A DNA stretch of 10,270 nt from an uncultured Clostridia bacterium (GTDB taxonomy: Bacteria > Bacillota > Clostridia > Oscillospirales > Oscillospiraceae): positions 1 to 10,270 of the forward strand of contig CAMHRJ010000055.1 in NCBI GenBank assembly GCA_946187475.1, written 5' to 3'. Both the position numbers and the translations under genes were made by a program. Under the pieces are notes generated by a model, which worked only from the letters and a program-made list of their open reading frames with translations, was not told the origin of the DNA and searched no databases. This document shows positions 6,980 through 10,270 of this stretch, in pieces; within the stretch, counting starts at the first letter, position 1; every line of letters starts with the position of its first letter.

Positions 6980-7204
6980 ATAGGCAATGACGGAGACGGC
7001 CTGCGCATGCAGTCGGACCAGAGAGAGGCTCCATCGGCTGGAAGAGCTTCCGAGACTGGCGCCGCGCCCACCACTCCCGAGCCGGACGGCGAAACAAGCC
7101 GCCCCGACCCGCGCCCGTTACCGCGCGACCTGAGTGAAACGCAGGGTGGAACCGTGTAATTTCTGCACCCCTGTACCTATTGAGTTAGGTACAGGGGTGT
7201 TTTT
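6980..7204 (+). ncRNA. T-box riboswitch leader (threonine) controlling thrS
   Basis: A tRNA-sensing leader that allows thrS transcription when uncharged tRNA-Thr accumulates. The conserved T-box AGGGTGGAACCGTG is at 7143-7156. The antiterminator can be drawn directly: AGGG (7143-7146) pairs with CCCT (7169-7172) and GTG (7154-7156) with CAC (7166-7168), leaving the bulge TGGAACC that contacts the tRNA acceptor end. In stem I, AGAGAG precedes GAGGCTC, which pairs with GAGCTTC (7044-7050) around an apical GGCTGG-type loop. The basal GGAG (6992-6995) pairs with CTCC (7074-7077). Just before that, on the 3' side, ACC followed by A (7070-7073) is the best threonine specifier codon. The stem I drawing is by eye; the T-box and antiterminator are unambiguous. 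Confidence 0.93.
7166..7204 (+). terminator. T-box regulated terminator hairpin before thrS
   Basis: A perfect 14-bp stem, CACCCCTGTACCTA (7166-7179) with its complement at 7186-7199, a 6-base loop and a T run (7200-7204). Its 5' arm overlaps the antiterminator, so the two structures exclude each other. Confidence 0.94.
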
Positions 7205-7223
7205 CTGTGAAGGAGGCAAAACC

Positions 7224-8969
7224 ATGGACAACCAATTCAGTTTCGAGAACAAAGAATACCGCGACACCTATCGCCACACCACCAGCCACATCCTGGCCCA
7301 GGCCATGAAGCGCCTGCACCCGGAGGTCAAGCTGGCCATCGGCCCCGCCATCGATGACGGTTTCTACTATGACTTCGACGCCCCGGAACCCTTCACCCCC
7401 GAGGTGCTGGAGGAGCTGGAGGCCGAGATGCGCAAGATCTGCAAGGAGAAGCTGAAGCTGGAGCGCTTCGAGCTGCCCCGCGAGGAAGCCATCAAGTTCA
7501 TGGAAGAGCGGGACGAGCCCTATAAAGTCGAGCTCATCAACGATCTGCCCGAAGGCGAGCCCATCAGCTTCTATAAGCAGGGCGACTTCGTGGACCTCTG
7601 CGCCGGCCCCCACGTGGATTCCACCGGCCGCATCAAGGGCAACGCCATCAAGCTCACCAGCGTCACCGGCGCCTACTGGCGCGGCGACTCCGACCGCAAG
7701 ATGCTCCAGCGCATTTACGGCACCTGCTTCCCCAAGAAGGACGAGCTGGACGCCTATCTGGCCCGCATCGAGGAGGCCAAAAAGCGCGACCACCGCAAGC
7801 TGGGCAAGGAGCTGGGCCTCTTCGCCTTCCGGGACGAGGCGCCGGGCTTCCCGTTCTACCTGCCCAAGGGCATGGTCCTGCGCAACACCCTCATCGACTA
7901 CTGGCGCGGCGTCCACAGACGCTGGGACTATGTGGAGATCTCCACGCCCCAGATCATGCGCCGCACCCTGTGGGAGACCTCCGGCCACTGGGATCACTAT
8001 AAGGACAACATGTACACCACGGTCATCGACGAAGAGGACTTCGCCATCAAGCCCATGAACTGCCCCGGCAGCATCCTGGTCTATGATCTGGAGCCCCACT
8101 CCTACCGTGACCTGCCCCTGCGCTATGCCGAGCTGGGCGCGGTGCACCGCCACGAGCTCTCCGGCGCCCTCCACGGCATGTTCCGTGTCCGCGCCTTCAC
8201 GCAGGACGACGCCCACATCCTGCTGGCGAAAGAGCAAATCACCGACGAGGTCATCCGCATCGCCCGCCTGTTTGACGAGGTTTACTCCCTCTTCGGCCTG
8301 CCCTATAAGATCGAGCTGAGCACCATGCCGGAGGATCACATCGGCACCCGCGAGGACTGGGAGAAGGCGGAGAACGCCCTGGCCGACGCCATCACCTCCA
8401 TCGGCAAGGAGTATATCCTCAACCCCGGCGACGGCGCCTTCTACGGCCCGAAGCTGGACTTCCACATCCAGGACTCCCTGGGCCGTACCTGGCAGTGCGG
8501 CACCATCCAGCTGGACTACCAGCTGCCCGGCCGCTTCGATCTGGAGTATGTGGGCGCCGACGGCGAGAAGCACACCCCCGTCATGATCCACCGCGTGGTC
8601 TTTGGCTCCATCGAGCGCTTCATCGGTGTCATCACCGAGCACTTTGCCGGTGCATTCCCCCTGTGGCTCAGCCCCGTGCAGGTCATGGTCATGCCCATCA
8701 CCGACCGCGTCAACGGCTATGCCCAGAAGGTCTGCGAGCAGCTCAATGCCGCCGGCCTGCGCTGCGAGACCGACCTCCGAAACGAGAAGATCGGCTATAA
8801 GATCCGCGAGCACCAGGCTCAGAAGATCCCCTACATGCTGGTGGTCGGCGACAAGGAAGCCGAGAGCGGCACCGTCTCCGTCCGTACCCGCACCGGCGAC
8901 CAGAGCGTGGAGAATGTGGACGAGCTCATTGCCCGTCTGGTCAAGGAAGATCACGACCGCGTGCAGTGA
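7224..8969 (+). CDS. thrS: Threonine--tRNA ligase (ThrRS), form lacking the N-terminal TGS domain
   Basis: The enzyme activates threonine with ATP and charges tRNA-Thr. The start is ATG 7224, 7 bases after AAGGAGG (7210-7216). An in-frame GTG at 7134 lies inside the T-box and is not the start. The 581-residue product begins directly with the editing domain, with HTTSH (His18/His22) and CAGPH (Cys126/His130) as its conserved site. It lacks the ~60-residue TGS domain seen in the ~640-residue Bacillus and E. coli enzymes. The class II catalytic core follows, with zinc ligands Cys280 (MNCPG), His331 (DDAHI) and His456 (MIHR), whose spacing closely matches E. coli Cys334/His385/His511. Motif 2 lies in the YRDLPLRYAELG to FRVRAFTQDD block and motif 3 in FGSIERFIG. 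The C-terminal ~100 residues are the anticodon-binding domain (LSPVQVMVMPI, LRNEKIGYKIREHQ). It is a single-gene transcript closed by a hairpin at 9000-9047. Confidence 0.97.
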   Translation: MDNQFSFENKEYRDTYRHTTSHILAQAMKRLHPEVKLAIGPAIDDGFYYDFDAPEPFTPEVLEELEAEMRKICKEKLKLERFELPREEAIKFMEERDEPYKVELINDLPEGEPISFYKQGDFVDLCAGPHVDSTGRIKGNAIKLTSVTGAYWRGDSDRKMLQRIYGTCFPKKDELDAYLARIEEAKKRDHRKLGKELGLFAFRDEAPGFPFYLPKGMVLRNTLIDYWRGVHRRWDYVEISTPQIMRRTLWETSGHWDHYKDNMYTTVIDEEDFAIKPMNCPGSILVYDLEPHSYRDLPLRYAELGAVHRHELSGALHGMFRVRAFTQDDAHILLAKEQITDEVIRIARLFDEVYSLFGLPYKIELSTMPEDHIGTREDWEKAENALADAITSIGKEYILNPGDGAFYGPKLDFHIQDSLGRTWQCGTIQLDYQLPGRFDLEYVGADGEKHTPVMIHRVVFGSIERFIGVITEHFAGAFPLWLSPVQVMVMPITDRVNGYAQKVCEQLNAAGLRCETDLRNEKIGYKIREHQAQKIPYMLVVGDKEAESGTVSVRTRTGDQSVENVDELIARLVKEDHDRVQ

Positions 8970-8985
8970 TCCAGACAATTATAAT

Positions 8986-9016
8986 TGAATAGAAATGAGC
9001 GCTCCTTCGCAAACTA
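8986..9016 (+). promoter_or_regulatory. Candidate sigma-G (forespore) promoter of sleB
   Basis: GAATA (8987-8991) matches the Bacillus sigma-G -35 pattern GHATR. Exactly 18 bases later CAAACTA (9010-9016) matches the -10 pattern CATnHTA at all but one position. The start would fall near 9023, inside the loop of the thrS terminator hairpin, so the transcript would lack the 5' arm that hides the sleB ribosome binding site. Consensus patterns are recalled from the B. subtilis literature; use in this organism is inferred. Confidence 0.5.
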
Positions 9017-9047
9017 CAGATAATTCTGTCTGCGAAGGAGCGTTTTT
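9000..9047 (+). terminator. thrS terminator whose 3' arm contains the sleB ribosome binding site
   Basis: A 12-bp perfect outer stem CGCTCCTTCGCA (9000-9011) with TGCGAAGGAGCG (9031-9042) carries an inner 5-bp stem ACAGA/TCTGT (9016-9020 and 9025-9029) and ends in TTTTT (9043-9047... last base A). The AAGGAG at 9035-9040 in the 3' arm is the only ribosome binding site for the ATG at 9048. Confidence 0.9.
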
Positions 9048-9719
9048 ATGTCTCGCACCAAATTCCGCCGCCTGGCTTTGGCCATCGCTGTGGCGCTTTC
9101 GATTGTGGCGATGATCCTGGCCTCCGCGCCCACGGCCCGGGCTGTTTCCTATAAGAAAGGCTCCACCGGGAGCGTGGTCACACAAATCCAGACCAAGCTG
9201 AAAAACTGGGGCTATTATTCCGGCGCGGTGGACGGGATATACGGCTCCGGTACCGAAAAGGCCGTGCGCCAGTTCCAGCAGAAAAACGGTCTTACCGTGG
9301 ACGGCAAAGCCGGGCCAAAGACCCTGGCTGCGCTGGGCATCAGCGTCAGCAGCAGCTCCGGGGGAGGGAACGCAAACCTCGATCTGCTGGCTCGTCTCAT
9401 CTCCGCCGAGGCCAGGGGAGAACCCTATGCCGGCCAGGTGGCCGTGGGCGCGGTGGTTCTGAATCGGGTGAACCATCCATCGTTCCCGAGTACGATTTCC
9501 GGCGTCATCTACCAGAACGGCGCCTTCAGCTGCCTGCAGGACGGCCAGTTCTGGCAGCCGGTTTCCGACAGCGCCTACCAGGCCGCCCGGGACGCCCTTA
9601 ATGGCAGCGACCCTTCCGGCGGCGCCATCTACTATTTTAACCCCGCCAAAACCACAAATAAATGGATTTGGTCCCGCCCGTTGATCGTGGTCATCGGCAG
9701 CCATCGGTTTTGTGCGTAA
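9048..9719 (+). CDS. sleB: Spore cortex-lytic enzyme SleB-type cell wall hydrolase
   Basis: A 223-residue secreted peptidoglycan hydrolase, expected in the dormant spore, that degrades cortex peptidoglycan (containing muramic lactam) during germination; characterised SleB enzymes are lytic transglycosylases. A basic n-region and hydrophobic core (residues 1-32, MSRTKFRR then LALAIAVALSIVAMILAS) with ARA before residue 33 form a signal peptide. Residues ~36-98 are a PG_binding_1 domain (KGSTGSVVTQIQ, GSGTEKAVRQFQ, DGKAGPKTLAAL), followed by a Ser/Gly linker (100-108). Residues ~109-222 are the Hydrolase_2 (SleB/CwlJ) catalytic domain with the probable catalytic Glu121 in ISAEARGE, VGAVVLNRV, and the terminal IGSHRF block. 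The start is set by AAGGAG (9035-9040) 7 bases upstream and by the signal peptide. The usual Bacillus partner ypeB is not downstream, where an rRNA operon begins. Confidence 0.93.
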   Translation: MSRTKFRRLALAIAVALSIVAMILASAPTARAVSYKKGSTGSVVTQIQTKLKNWGYYSGAVDGIYGSGTEKAVRQFQQKNGLTVDGKAGPKTLAALGISVSSSSGGGNANLDLLARLISAEARGEPYAGQVAVGAVVLNRVNHPSFPSTISGVIYQNGAFSCLQDGQFWQPVSDSAYQAARDALNGSDPSGGAIYYFNPAKTTNKWIWSRPLIVVIGSHRFCA

Positions 9720-9746
9720 GCGGAATGATAAAGCGCACAAAACCGA
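9704..9746 (+). other. Long inverted repeat spanning the sleB stop codon
   Basis: TCGGTTTTGTGCG (9704-9716, the last sleB sense codons) and CGCACAAAACCGA (9734-9746) form a perfect 13-bp stem around a 17-base loop containing the stop. No T run follows directly; the nearest is TTTTTTT at 9764-9770. It may be an atypical terminator or an mRNA-stabilising hairpin insulating sleB from the rRNA promoters. Confidence 0.55.
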
Positions 9747-9792
9747 GGGAAAAAACCGGCAGATTTTTTTGCAGAAATTTGTGAAAAAATGA

Positions 9793-9822
9793 TTGACATT
9801 GTGATGAGGAAAGTGCTATACT
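9793..9822 (+). promoter_or_regulatory. rRNA promoter P1
   Basis: A perfect TTGACA (9793-9798) and TATACT (9817-9822) are separated by 18 bases. An A/T-rich segment precedes it and could act as an UP element. The predicted start is near 9829. Confidence 0.83.
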
Positions 9823-9852
9823 ACAAATCACCCGCGGGGGAGCGACAAGAAA

Positions 9853-9897
9853 ATGTCAAAAAACTTTTTCAGATTTTTCAGAAAAAGTTCTTGACAT
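9853..9897 (+). repeat. 45-base imperfect palindrome between rRNA promoters P1 and P2
   Basis: ATGTCAA (9853-9859) pairs with TTGACAT (9891-9897), and AACTTTTTC (9862-9870) with GAAAAAGTT (9881-9889), around the loop AGATTTTTCA. The only interruptions are two unpaired bases on the left and one on the right. The right outer arm is the -35 box of promoter P2. Confidence 0.7.
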
Positions 9898-9919
9898 GGC
9901 GCTCTCAGCGTGGTATAGT
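9891..9919 (+). promoter_or_regulatory. rRNA promoter P2
   Basis: A perfect TTGACA (9891-9896) and TATAGT (9914-9919) are separated by 17 bases, with a predicted start near 9926. Tandem promoters about 100 bases apart are typical of Firmicutes rrn operons. Confidence 0.88.
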
Positions 9920-10035
9920 TAATAAGCTTTCGCCCTACGGCGATCGCGAGCGTGTACCTTGTAAATTAAACAATGTAAGAAGCTTATGCAAATAAGCACC
10001 AGAAAAGGGTTCTTAAAGTCTGAAAAGACTTATGA

Positions 10036-10052
10036 ATTATTTCTTTGAGAGC
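10036..10052 (+). promoter_or_regulatory. boxA-like antitermination element in the rrn leader
   Basis: The TTTCTTTGAGAGC stretch about 65 bases before the 16S start resembles the Bacillus boxA (TGTTCTTTGAAAAC type) that recruits the NusB/NusE antitermination complex. The match is partial. Confidence 0.45.
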
Positions 10053-10113
10053 TTGAATTAGCGATCTAAAGATCTGGTTATATCCGAAGCGGAAGCATTC
10101 GGTTATGATACGA

Positions 10114-10270
<157 letters not shown>

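Larger units (their letters stand above)
9720..10113 (+). promoter_or_regulatory. rRNA operon promoter and leader region (no gene)
   Basis: An AT-rich 394-base stretch between sleB and 16S rRNA. In order it holds the distal arm of the sleB hairpin, an A/T-rich UP-like segment (9750-9790), promoter P1, an imperfect palindrome, promoter P2, and a structured leader. The leader hairpins are TCGCC-CTAC-GGCGA (9930-9943), GCTTAT-GCAA-ATAAGC (9982-9997) and AAGTCT-GAAA-AGACTT (10016-10031), the last two with GNRA tetraloops. A boxA-like TTTCTTTGAGAGC lies near 10040-10052, and a CCGAA/TTCGG hairpin (10084-10102) lies just before the 16S start. No credible coding sequence is present. Confidence 0.85.

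Noticed and set aside
7134..7223. An upstream in-frame GTG start that would add 30 residues to ThrRS
   Set aside because: The stretch is the T-box, antiterminator and terminator. The added residues have no homology to ThrRS, and ATG 7224 has a strong AAGGAGG at correct spacing.
7185..8978. Long minus-strand open frame opposite thrS
   Set aside because: It is a GC-rich third-position shadow of thrS, with low-complexity Val/Leu/Gly/Asp composition and no recognisable domain.
8980..8985. Perfect TATAAT upstream of sleB as a vegetative promoter
   Set aside because: No -35 element at 16-18 bases and no extended -10 TGn. A transcript from here would include the whole terminator hairpin that hides the ribosome binding site.
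9789..9995. Small plus-strand open frame before 16S rRNA
   Set aside because: It runs across both rRNA promoters and leader hairpins and has no ribosome binding site or domain.

Overview
The window looks like ordinary core chromosome of a spore-forming, GC-rich member of the Clostridia, most likely Oscillospirales/Oscillospiraceae. The basis is the GC-rich codon use, AAGGAG-type ribosome binding sites, consensus sigma-A promoters, a T-box leader on a tRNA synthetase gene, a SleB-type spore cortex hydrolase, and the opening bases of a Firmicutes-type 16S rRNA. The family-level placement is inference from memory of 16S sequences. I see no mobile element, CRISPR array, toxin-antitoxin pair or phage gene.

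Layout: (1) 3-1310 (+), the C-terminal three quarters of a phosphoglucomutase/phosphomannomutase, ending in a strong terminator. (2) 1475-2668 (+), a PLP-dependent aminotransferase with its own near-consensus promoter and terminator. (3) 2742-2772, a short heptamer repeat. (4) 2776-3873 (-), a stand-alone PTS EIIC-type membrane protein with a promoter and a palindromic operator candidate. (5) 3978-4529 (-), a small SGNH/GDSL hydrolase. (6) A compact divergent promoter region, then 4652-6937 (+), an ABC exporter half-transporter carrying an extra C-terminal GNAT acetyltransferase domain. (7) A threonine T-box leader (about 6980-7204) and thrS (7224-8969, +). (8) sleB (9048-9719, +), whose ribosome binding site lies in the 3' arm of the thrS terminator hairpin and whose probable sigma-G promoter also overlaps that hairpin. 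(9) A 394-base AT-rich region with tandem rRNA promoters and a processed leader, then the first ~157 bases of 16S rRNA.

Most genes are transcribed singly, each with its own promoter and terminator, so the window is not one functional system. The phosphoglucomutase serves central sugar metabolism, the aminotransferase amino acid metabolism, thrS and the rrn operon translation, and sleB spore germination. The PTS-like permease and ABC exporter have no substrate that can be read from sequence. The two points that most deserve a second look are the ABC exporter-GNAT fusion and the nested terminator/promoter/ribosome-binding-site arrangement between thrS and sleB. No previously undescribed multi-gene system is evident.
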